Shown here: one piece after another, positions 1 to 6,396 of the stretch | Numbering within the stretch: position 1 is the first letter of the stretch | How the letters are laid out: every line of letters begins with the position of its first letter | Assembly (NCBI GenBank): GCA_028289745.1 | Contig: JANQOD010000274.1 | Coordinates: 1-8,581 of the forward strand | Length of the DNA: 8,581 nucleotides | Reading direction: 5' to 3' | From: Allomuricauda sp. | GTDB taxonomy: Bacteria; Bacteroidota; Bacteroidia; Flavobacteriales; Flavobacteriaceae | Made by a program: the position numbers and the translations under genes | Notes under the pieces: model-generated | Told to the model about the DNA's origin: nothing | Databases searched by the model: none | What the model saw: the letters and a program-made list of their open reading frames with translations, nothing else

Positions 1-59
1 TGCTCGCCGATCAGTCGCTTTGTCAGGCCCACTACATTGATTACCACGGTTTTTTTCAT
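1..59 (-). CDS. eboF: EboF, alkaline phosphatase/phosphodiesterase family protein (N-terminal fragment)
   Basis: Only the first 19 codons lie in the window; the gene continues beyond the left edge. The visible start reads MKKTVVINVVGLTKRLIGE. This matches what I recall of the N-terminus of the alkaline-phosphatase/nucleotide-pyrophosphatase-type protein that closes ebo clusters: a first beta strand leading to a 'NVVGLT' turn, near where the first metal-binding residues would sit. Its ATG (59-57) overlaps the TGA stop of eboE as ATGA, so translation is probably coupled to eboE and the gene is the last visible member of the same operon. The family hydrolyses phosphate mono- or diesters with two metal ions; the substrate in ebo clusters is unknown. 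No catalytic residue is visible in this fragment, so the call rests on the short N-terminus plus the position after eboE. Confidence 0.72.
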   Translation of the reverse strand, partial: MKKTVVINVVGLTKRLIGE

Positions 60-1255
60 CGGCCCAGTCTCTGTTTTACCCAATTCAATTCGCGAACAAT
101 AGATGTGGGCAGTTCTTCTTTCAACTGTTCTGGAAGCACTTCCCAGGTATAGGTCTCTACCTCTAAATGGTCACAGATAGCGTCTCTTTTCAGATAATCC
201 AAAACTTTGATGATATGGTCTTGAGTAGAATATAAGGGGGCAAATTGCTCCAAAAAAATCGGGACATGAAAATGGGCGCGAAGTTCCAAAAAATCATTTT
301 TTGGGCCTAAAATCTCCGGCAGATCCGAATAGGTCTTCACCCCTTGGTCGGTTCTTTCGGTCACTTGGTGCAGATATACGGGCTCGTCAAATCTTGACAG
401 AGAATGCCAGATATCTTCTTTGGCCGCTTCATCAAAAAGCAATTTCAGTGCAGCACTTATCTGGACTTTGCCAATACGTACGCCCTCTTCCCTTAATTTT
501 TCAAAAGTGTCTCCAGGTTCTTCATAGGCCAACGAAAAGTGGCATATATCGTAACACAGGGTCAAATGACGTTTTATCAATGCTTCGGATTCTACAGCAT
601 TCAGCCCCAACCGTTTCTGGAAGTATTTTGTCCCAATAGGAAGCAGATAGTCATTGAAGAACATCAACACATCTTCAGTGTTTTCAAGCAGTCCATCAGG
701 TTCTGGCTCAATATCAAGGTGCAGATATATATCTTTTTCTTGCTCTATTTGAAATAATTTTTGAGCAATCTCGAGCATATTCCTTGCCCCTTTTTCAAAA
801 GCAACTTGTATGGCATCTTTTGATGAAAACCAATGTTTGTAGCTTACCGGAGAAGTAGAGATGCCCCCAGACATACCTTTTGGCAATAGCATCGCCAATT
901 GGTCAAACAACCTACAGGTATAGTCGTACCGTTCTTCGGTCGTCCAATCAGGTGCGTGTACTTGATCTTTTACCTTTTGACGGTGAAAATTTCCATAGGG
1001 AAAACCATTCATCGTAAAAATATAGACGCCATTTTCATGCAACCATTCCTTGAACTTTTCCAAATTTCCATCCTTGGCCAGTTCAATGCTGGCTTGGTTC
1101 GATAGTCTAAGGCCCAGACCAAAATCGTTGTTTGCGGAAGACCCCCGCTTGATAACGGGGACGTATTTTTTTAGGTTTTCAAACGTTACCTTCCAGTTTT
1201 CCCCAGGATGGATATTCGTACAATACGTAAGATGATAATTACCATTAACCATCAT
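56..1255 (-). CDS. eboE: EboE, TIM-barrel metabolite traffic protein
   Basis: This 399-residue protein is of the sugar phosphate isomerase/AP endonuclease 2 type and is the EboE member of the ebo cluster. I recognise it by the N-terminal YCTNIHPGE (residues 11-19), which is typical of EboE. Likely metal-binding or catalytic stretches follow in barrel order: HLDIEPEPDG (about 179-188), CYDICHF (234-240), VYLHQVTER (293-301), AHFHVPIF (327-334) and ETYTWEVLP (367-375). The Glu, Asp and His residues in these are the expected ligands of a divalent metal site, by analogy with xylose-isomerase-like barrels. There is no signal peptide, so it should be cytoplasmic. An in-frame ATG at 1297 would add 14 residues inside eboD. 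I prefer ATG 1255 (or the adjacent ATG 1252) because EboE proteins begin shortly before the HLTYCTNIHPGE segment. The gene overlaps the end of eboD by 11 bases and shares ATGA with eboF. The reaction is unknown. Confidence 0.88.
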   Translation of the reverse strand: MMVNGNYHLTYCTNIHPGENWKVTFENLKKYVPVIKRGSSANNDFGLGLRLSNQASIELAKDGNLEKFKEWLHENGVYIFTMNGFPYGNFHRQKVKDQVHAPDWTTEERYDYTCRLFDQLAMLLPKGMSGGISTSPVSYKHWFSSKDAIQVAFEKGARNMLEIAQKLFQIEQEKDIYLHLDIEPEPDGLLENTEDVLMFFNDYLLPIGTKYFQKRLGLNAVESEALIKRHLTLCYDICHFSLAYEEPGDTFEKLREEGVRIGKVQISAALKLLFDEAAKEDIWHSLSRFDEPVYLHQVTERTDQGVKTYSDLPEILGPKNDFLELRAHFHVPIFLEQFAPLYSTQDHIIKVLDYLKRDAICDHLEVETYTWEVLPEQLKEELPTSIVRELNWVKQRLGR

Positions 1256-2423
1256 ATCGACAAGATAGCGCTTCAATGGCCGCACTTCGCAAAGCAATGG
1301 CCTTGTGCATTTTCTTCAAATCGATTTGGTGTACGTCAACTTTTTTTCCAATTCCCGATATCAGGGTAATGGTAAGTTGCCCTCCTAGATGTTCCCTGAA
1401 TTCTTCAATGCCCTTCAACAATACATCGACTTCCGCCTCGCTTTTTAGGGGAATCTTAAGTTCAAAACCAATATCACCCAACACTTTCAACACCCGTGCC
1501 AATGCATTATCATCTAACAACCCGATCAAATTGGCATAGGTAACATCGAGCGCAATGCCCATAGCGACCGCTTCGCCATGGCGTAATGTATAGTCGGTCA
1601 TCTGCTCGAGCTTGTGCGCGGCCCAATGACCAAAATCCAAAGGTCTTGAAGAACCACTTTCGAATGGATCACCACCCTTGGCAATATGTTGCATATGTAT
1701 TTCAGCACATCGATGGATCAAGTATTGCATAGGGTCTTTTTGTCGCTGAACAAGTGCTGCAGCATTGGCTTCAATGAAATCAAAAAAAGAAGTATCCTTT
1801 ATCAAAGCAACTTTTATGGCCTCGGCGATTCCCGATATCCAATCGCGTTGGTCTAACGTGGACAAAAAAGTGAAGTCATTGACTATCGCGTCCGGAATGG
1901 CAAACGTGCCCAAAAAATTCTTCTTTCCGAATTCATTGATTCCATTTTTGACCCCCACGGCAGCATCATTTTGGGCCAGTACGGTCGTAGGCACTCGAAT
2001 GAGCCTAACACCTCTGTGGGCAGTTGCTGCGGCATAGCCCACCATATCGATAACGGCGCCGCCACCTATGGCCACCATGTATGAATGTCGGCAAATGCCT
2101 TTTTCATTGATAGCCCTTAGCACCTTCTTTGAATTGTCGTGTTCATTCTTGCTTTGCTCACCCCCTGGCACCAGTATTATCTCAAGACAATCCAGATGGT
2201 CAAAACACTCACAATAATTACCAATATCATGAACCAATGATGGGTGCTTTGCGGCTACCTGCCCATCCACAACAAAAAGTAATTTGGTCTTTTCGCCATC
2301 AGCACGCGTGCTTATAAGCTCTTGAAACAATGTGTTTTTAGAAGAAAAGAGATGGTCGGTAAAATACAGTCGGTAGCTATATTGCACCGAAAAAGATTGC
2401 GATATGGTCGAAACAGATTTCAT
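1245..2423 (-). CDS. eboD: EboD, 3-dehydroquinate-synthase-like sugar phosphate cyclase
   Basis: This 392-residue member of the DHQ synthase/sugar phosphate cyclase superfamily is NAD- and metal-dependent by family and converts a sugar phosphate to a carbocycle. Family motifs are intact: the NAD-binding GGGAVIDMVGYAAATAHRG (120-138), PTTVLAQNDAAVGVKNGIN (145-163), KKNFLGTFAIP (167-177), GIAEAIK (198-204), DFGHWAAHKLE (263-273) and RHGEAVAMG (281-289). By alignment with AroB the metal ligands should be Glu201, His266 and His282, and all are present. The 'FGHWAAHKLE' wording differs from the 'FGHT(x)GHAxE' usual in AroB, and the protein is longer than typical AroB (about 350-360), so a housekeeping shikimate role is unlikely. 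The ATG at 2423 is 11 bases after the eboC stop; an upstream TTG at 2432 is possible but less likely. The gene overlaps eboE by 11 bases. The product is unknown; the ebo context suggests a cyclitol-like intermediate (inference). Confidence 0.9.
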   Translation of the reverse strand: MKSVSTISQSFSVQYSYRLYFTDHLFSSKNTLFQELISTRADGEKTKLLFVVDGQVAAKHPSLVHDIGNYCECFDHLDCLEIILVPGGEQSKNEHDNSKKVLRAINEKGICRHSYMVAIGGGAVIDMVGYAAATAHRGVRLIRVPTTVLAQNDAAVGVKNGINEFGKKNFLGTFAIPDAIVNDFTFLSTLDQRDWISGIAEAIKVALIKDTSFFDFIEANAAALVQRQKDPMQYLIHRCAEIHMQHIAKGGDPFESGSSRPLDFGHWAAHKLEQMTDYTLRHGEAVAMGIALDVTYANLIGLLDDNALARVLKVLGDIGFELKIPLKSEAEVDVLLKGIEEFREHLGGQLTITLISGIGKKVDVHQIDLKKMHKAIALRSAAIEALSCRYDG

Positions 2424-2434
2424 AGGCTGCAAAA

Positions 2435-3325
2435 TTAAGTAACCGCGAACGCTTTTGACAACAAAACCGACAATGGCAACAATAATAATGTCATAATTGC
2501 AATTACCGGGTCAGAATGGCCCGCCACAATAGCGGCATCGAGTATAATGATGGACAGCACACCTGCTTTTACCGCTTTTTTTATGTTATCGGCCGTATTG
2601 GCCCTGTATGCTTTCAATAATGGCAAAAAAACCATCAATGCAAACAATACAATAAACGGCAAACTGACCATATACCTTGACTCTTGAAAAAAAATAACGC
2701 AAAAAATGACCAAAACATATAAAATCCCGGCCAAAAGAATAGACCTTCGGTTATTGCCATGCACTTCACCACGACTTACAAGGGTAACCGCAGCAATAAA
2801 AATCAAGGGTATGATCAGGTACTCTAAATGAATAAGATATCCAAAAACAGATATCCCCAAGAGCAAATTCAATGCCCTGCACAATCCCATATTCAAAGGT
2901 CCCAACACTTTGCTTTTCTTTGAAAAAGCATCGTAGGCCACGATAGAAAACGCCAACGCCAAAGAAACCAAACCACTCGTCGAATGCCACAAAAAAGACA
3001 ATAGTACGCCCGTAAGCAGCAGTACCAAACCAAAAGCCAGAACATTACCCGACCGCACAACACCTTTGGGTATAGGGCGCTCGGGGCGCTCTACCCTATC
3101 AATGTCCCTATCAAAAAAATCATTCAGTACCACCCCGCCGGCATATAAAAGAATGGAGGCCGATACCAGTGTAAACATCGGCATCAACACCCCTTCAATA
3201 CCATATTGGTTTTCTTGGGTAACGACCCAGAAACCGCTCAATGCCAACCCAGCGATAATGTCGGCTGCAGCAGTCGGGAGATTTGCCGGTCTACATAGCT
3301 GTAAATAAGCCTTAAGCTTACGCAT
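2435..3325 (-). CDS. eboC: EboC, UbiA-family membrane prenyltransferase
   Basis: This 296-residue polytopic membrane protein of the UbiA prenyltransferase family transfers an isoprenyl group from a prenyl diphosphate to an acceptor. The first Asp-rich motif, NDFFDRDID (68-76), follows a hydrophobic segment and is itself followed by RVERPERPIPKG (77-88), a classic UbiA signature that binds the Mg-diphosphate. The second conserved region is at YDAFSKKSKVLGP (131-143). 'RGEVHGN' (185-191) resembles the loop seen in EboC and related proteins. I see about eight or nine hydrophobic stretches, so it should be in the inner membrane. The ATG at 3325 shares its A with the TGA of eboB (TGATG), which supports translational coupling; the TTG one codon upstream is not needed. 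MenA or another quinone prenyltransferase would be the alternative reading, but the flanking eboB, eboD and eboE make EboC the better call. The acceptor is unknown. Confidence 0.9.
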   Translation of the reverse strand: MRKLKAYLQLCRPANLPTAAADIIAGLALSGFWVVTQENQYGIEGVLMPMFTLVSASILLYAGGVVLNDFFDRDIDRVERPERPIPKGVVRSGNVLAFGLVLLLTGVLLSFLWHSTSGLVSLALAFSIVAYDAFSKKSKVLGPLNMGLCRALNLLLGISVFGYLIHLEYLIIPLIFIAAVTLVSRGEVHGNNRRSILLAGILYVLVIFCVIFFQESRYMVSLPFIVLFALMVFLPLLKAYRANTADNIKKAVKAGVLSIIILDAAIVAGHSDPVIAIMTLLLLPLSVLLSKAFAVT

Positions 3326-4233
3326 CAAACAATTTTCCCGTTGTCGATTCTAGGTTGCTGACCCCTTAACACACTATTGTCATTGAAGAGTTCTCTTTGG
3401 TCAATACCTATAGCATTCAACCAATGGCTCTCGTCTATCTTACCAGATTGGGAAAATACATCAAGGGCATTTTGATAGCAAGTCTTGATCACATCTTCTT
3501 TGGAGATTCCTTGCTTTAACATTAGGGATGCAGTCTTGGGTACGGCAAGTGGATCACTTACACCCCAATCTGCAGAGCTGTCAACAATGATATTATGACT
3601 ACCAAAACGTCTTACCACCTCGACCATACGCTCGTTGCCCATTTTGGTTTTTGGGTAAATGGTAAAAGCCGCTATGAAGCCCCTGTCCAGTACCTCTTGA
3701 ACAGTTTCTTCATTATTGTGGTCAATGACCACCTTATTTGGGTCAAGACCGTGTTCTAAACATACCTCCATACTACGAATTGTGCCCGCCTTTTTATCTC
3801 TATGGGGCGTGTGTACTTGAACCAGCATATCAAATTCTTTGGCCAGTTCCAATTGCTGTCTAAAATATTTATCCTCTGCCAGGGTTTGGTCATCATACCC
3901 GATCTCGCCCACTGCCAACACATTTTCTTTATGAAGGTAAAGGGGCAACAACTCCATCACCTGTTCTGCCAAGGGTTCATTATTGGCTTCCTTTGAATTA
4001 AGCCCGATGGTACAGTAATGCTTGATGCCGAATTGGCTTGCGCGAAAAGGCTCCCAACCGACCAAACTGCTGAAATAATCTTGAAAAGATCCCACTTGGG
4101 TGCGGGGCTGGCCCAACCAAAACGAAGGTTCGATGACAGCCACAACACCTGCCTCGGCCATTGCCTCATAATCATCGGTAGTTCTCGATGTCATGTGTAT
4201 ATGTGGGTCAATGAACATCAATTTGTCCTTCAT
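3325..4233 (-). CDS. eboB: EboB, TatD-like metal-dependent hydrolase
   Basis: This 302-residue amidohydrolase-fold protein is of the TatD type. Metal ligands expected for the family are visible in order: the HxH in FIDPHIHM (His11, His13), Glu110 in VGEIGYD, His141 in QVHTPH, His172 in IDHNNEE and Asp218 in VDSSADWG. The length is slightly above that of ordinary TatD DNases (about 260), and a C-terminal tail of about 35 residues (from roughly 265) has no obvious motif. TatD proteins are usually nucleases, but in the ebo cluster the role is unassigned and a small-molecule hydrolase is equally possible. There is no signal peptide, so it is cytoplasmic. This is the first gene of the eboBCDEF transcript. 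Its ATG at 4233 follows an AT-rich leader with no Shine-Dalgarno sequence, and a promoter-like TAGCTTTG ends 32 bases upstream. An internal ATG at 4218 would leave the HxH motif intact but is less likely. Confidence 0.88.
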   Translation of the reverse strand: MKDKLMFIDPHIHMTSRTTDDYEAMAEAGVVAVIEPSFWLGQPRTQVGSFQDYFSSLVGWEPFRASQFGIKHYCTIGLNSKEANNEPLAEQVMELLPLYLHKENVLAVGEIGYDDQTLAEDKYFRQQLELAKEFDMLVQVHTPHRDKKAGTIRSMEVCLEHGLDPNKVVIDHNNEETVQEVLDRGFIAAFTIYPKTKMGNERMVEVVRRFGSHNIIVDSSADWGVSDPLAVPKTASLMLKQGISKEDVIKTCYQNALDVFSQSGKIDESHWLNAIGIDQRELFNDNSVLRGQQPRIDNGKIV

Positions 4234-4265
4234 ATACTACTATTGTTCAATTTTCTTGTTTTTAA

Positions 4266-4273
4266 CAAAGCTA
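4266..4273 (-). promoter_or_regulatory. Predicted -7 promoter element of the eboBCDEF operon
   Basis: On the minus strand this reads TAGCTTTG, an exact fit to the Bacteroidota -7 consensus TAnnTTTG. It lies 32 bases before the eboB start codon, which would give a short leader of about 25 bases. A matching TTG/TTTG -33 box at about 20 bases spacing is not clear; the nearest good one (in a T-run near 4311) is too far away. The call therefore rests on the -7 match and position alone. Confidence 0.5.
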
Positions 4274-4355
4274 GGCAATGACAACTAAAAAACATGGGGT
4301 GAAGCAAAAAAAAGGCGCGATGCCAATAACAGTGCCCGAACACCCTAATAGTGCC

Positions 4356-4381
4356 AAAATACCCTTGACTGCGGGTATTTT
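4356..4381. repeat. Perfect 9-bp inverted repeat in the divergent spacer (hairpin or operator)
   Basis: The arms AAAATACCC (4356-4364) and GGGTATTTT (4373-4381) are perfectly complementary around the 8-base loop TTGACTGC. On the plus strand the right arm runs into a short T tract (4378-4382), so it could act as a weak intrinsic terminator; on the minus strand the T's follow as TTTTGG. It lies between the two divergent starts (4233 minus, 4504 plus), where no upstream gene needs a terminator. An operator for a dimeric regulator, or insulation between the two transcripts, is therefore as likely. Confidence 0.45.
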
Positions 4382-4448
4382 TCATGAATTTGGAATACGT
4401 TCATGTGCCCCATAATGTCATCCAGCAAATTTTATTAAAAGGAACTGG

Positions 4449-4480
4449 TTTGTATTTTTATTTTTAGGCCTTTATCTTCA
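4449..4480 (+). promoter_or_regulatory. Weak candidate promoter of the DUF1080-cytochrome operon
   Basis: A TTTG at 4449-4452 is followed after 20 bases by TATCTTCA at 4473-4480. This has the Bacteroidota -33/-7 arrangement, but two positions of the -7 box depart from TAnnTTTG. It would start transcription about 15-20 bases before the ATG at 4504. An alternative -7 box, TATTTTTA (4453-4460), has one mismatch but lacks a partner box. Nothing in the leader resembles a Shine-Dalgarno sequence. Confidence 0.25.
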
Positions 4481-4503
4481 TCTACTAATTCAAACAATCT
4501 TGT

Positions 4504-6396
4504 ATGAAGCCTTATTTCACTTTTCTGTTTTTTTCGGCATTTAGCTTCATCTGCACGGCCCAAAATACTATCGATTTGACCGTTCTTGATGATTTTCAGG
4601 GGCCCTTTTCAAATTGGGAGATCATTGGCGATATCTCGGTTGACCCCCACATCGATGCATTACAGTATGCCAAGTCGCAGGCAAGGCCGCTTTCAAAAAA
4701 AGAACAGCGTAGAAGACGAAAAAAGGGTGTTATCGATGTTAGCCCAATTAAAACGAAGCCTGGTACAGGAATTTTGTACAACAATTATGAGCCTGGCCAA
4801 GAAAAGCATCTGCTCACCAAATGGGAGCATGGTGACCTAAAACTTGAAATGGAAGTCATGGTTCCAAAAGGTTCTAATTCAGGAATTTACCTACAAGGCC
4901 GTTATGAGATACAAATAATGGACAGTTGGGGAGCAAGACCGCCAAAGTATGGCGATATGGGCGGACTTTACCGTAATTGGGAAAAAGAGCCTGAAAAAGT
5001 ATTCATGGGCGTGGCGCCACTTACCAATGCCGCGAAAGCGCCTGGGCTATGGCAAAAACTCAACATTCATTTTCAGGCACCAGAATTTGATGCTTCAGGA
5101 AAAAAAATCAAAAATGCACGTTTGGTCAGTGTACATCTCAATGATGTGTTGATTCATAATAATATTGAGATTCCAAGACCTACTGGAGGTCCTATTTCAA
5201 AAGAAGAAACGTCTGAAGGGCCGTTGATGATTCAAGGTGATCATGGGCCAGTGGCCTTTCGCAACATCAAATACATATTGCTCTCTGATTTGGATGTCTC
5301 TTTGAACGGGCTATCGTACACCAGTTTTAAGGGTGAGTTCAAAGATTTGGAAGACATTTCGGCTGCCGAACCCGTACAAACTGGGCAAATCAAAAAAATA
5401 GATGTGAACTTGAGTGGCGAAGAAGACCAGTACGGATTGGTCTTCAATGGAGAACTTAATGTGCCGAAAGATGCAAACTATATGCTCACAATGGGCTTCA
5501 CCGGCGGTTTTGACCTGTTGGTCAACGGCAAGAGTGTTGTGCGGGCCAACTCAAGCTATGACCGTGGGCAACAGGTGGGAAACATTTTCTTGAAGAAAGG
5601 GACGCATCAACTTGAGCTAAAGAATATAAAAGCGGCAGGGTGGTTACCGCCAAGACTGGGATTTTCGATCCGTACGATAGATTCGAATCCGAAAAAACTG
5701 CATGCCTTGGATTCGTACCCTCCATCAGTTGGTTACGTTTCGCCCATTTATGTAGATGTTGGCAACCGGCCACGATTGCTGCGGGGTTTTGTAAGCTTTA
5801 ATGGAAATGATGAAAAACTGTCACATACCTTGGGGGTGGGCATTCCTGGGGGTATCAACTATATCTATGATCTGAGGGCCGGCAATCTGATAGGGGCCTG
5901 GCGAGGCGATTTTGTCGATGCCACGCCCATGTGGCATAGTCGGGGCAATGGGGCATTTCAACCCCGTGGTGACGTGCAATGGACATTCTTGGGACATCCG
6001 TTGGGAGAATTGGACAATTTGCAGCAAGAATTTTCGATGGATGATACCGGTGATTACCAACCATTGGGCTATGTCATCGACCCAAGTACAGGACTACCAT
6101 CGTTCCGTTACCGCTACAAAAATGTCGAGGTCGAGAACAAGATCATTCCTACTGACAATGCCAGTTCCCTTATAAATGAAATTTCCTTTCCCGAAGGAAA
6201 CGAACAAAACTGGTACTATAAGATCGCCTCTGGCAAAGTTGAGCAACTAAAGGAAAAGGTATATGTATTGAACGACAATCAATACTACCTGAGCATTGAA
6301 AGTGGGCACACCCCGGTAACAAGAAAAATCGATGACCAAACCGAATTGTTGTTGCCCGTCAACGGCAATACGATCAAATACAAAATCACATGGTAA
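4504..6396 (+). CDS. Secreted DUF1080 (3-keto-sugar hydrolase-like) protein with extra C-terminal domains
   Basis: This 630-residue exported protein has a Sec signal peptide at residues 1-19 (MKPYFTFLFFSAFSFICTA, cleavage before QN); Cys17 is preceded by Ile, so it is not a clear lipobox. Residues about 25-260 form a DUF1080/'family 16 glycoside hydrolase-like' jelly roll (PF06439). Its hallmark SNSGIYLQGRYEIQIMDSWG is at 124-143, and GDHGPVAFRNI (245-255) closes the fold. Proteins of this family include hydrolases or lyases of 3-keto-glucosides. A very basic loop (KKEQRRRRKK, 65-74) interrupts the N-terminal part. Residues about 295-390 look like a small beta-sandwich that may bind sugar (PA14-like; GGFDLLVNGKSV, KKGTHQLEL). 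Residues about 400-630 form a further beta-rich domain with HTLGVGIPGG (441-450) and AWRGDFVDATPMWHSRG (465-481), which I cannot name with certainty. It is probably periplasmic or surface-exposed. The stop overlaps the start of the next gene (TAATG), so the two are co-translated. Confidence 0.85.
   Translation: MKPYFTFLFFSAFSFICTAQNTIDLTVLDDFQGPFSNWEIIGDISVDPHIDALQYAKSQARPLSKKEQRRRRKKGVIDVSPIKTKPGTGILYNNYEPGQEKHLLTKWEHGDLKLEMEVMVPKGSNSGIYLQGRYEIQIMDSWGARPPKYGDMGGLYRNWEKEPEKVFMGVAPLTNAAKAPGLWQKLNIHFQAPEFDASGKKIKNARLVSVHLNDVLIHNNIEIPRPTGGPISKEETSEGPLMIQGDHGPVAFRNIKYILLSDLDVSLNGLSYTSFKGEFKDLEDISAAEPVQTGQIKKIDVNLSGEEDQYGLVFNGELNVPKDANYMLTMGFTGGFDLLVNGKSVVRANSSYDRGQQVGNIFLKKGTHQLELKNIKAAGWLPPRLGFSIRTIDSNPKKLHALDSYPPSVGYVSPIYVDVGNRPRLLRGFVSFNGNDEKLSHTLGVGIPGGINYIYDLRAGNLIGAWRGDFVDATPMWHSRGNGAFQPRGDVQWTFLGHPLGELDNLQQEFSMDDTGDYQPLGYVIDPSTGLPSFRYRYKNVEVENKIIPTDNASSLINEISFPEGNEQNWYYKIASGKVEQLKEKVYVLNDNQYYLSIESGHTPVTRKIDDQTELLLPVNGNTIKYKITW

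Noticed and set aside
1245..1297. Longer eboE start at 1297 (14 extra residues)
   Set aside because: It would lie wholly inside the end of eboD, and EboE proteins start just before the HLTYCTNIHPGE segment; ATG 1255/1252 fits better.
1245..2423. Reading this gene as housekeeping aroB
   Set aside because: The operon context (eboB, eboC, eboE, eboF) and the FGHWAAHKLE motif point to EboD; the shikimate role remains only a fallback.
2435..3325. Reading eboC as menaquinone biosynthesis menA or another quinone UbiA
   Set aside because: No men or ubi gene is nearby, and tight coupling with eboB and eboD argues for EboC.
4356..4382. Confident intrinsic terminator
   Set aside because: The stem is AT-rich at its base, the T tract is short and partly inside the stem, and no gene ends here; kept only as an inverted repeat.
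4504..4560. Lipoprotein signal in the DUF1080 protein (Cys17)
   Set aside because: The residue before the Cys is Ile, which does not fit a lipobox; an ordinary signal peptide cut before QN is more likely.
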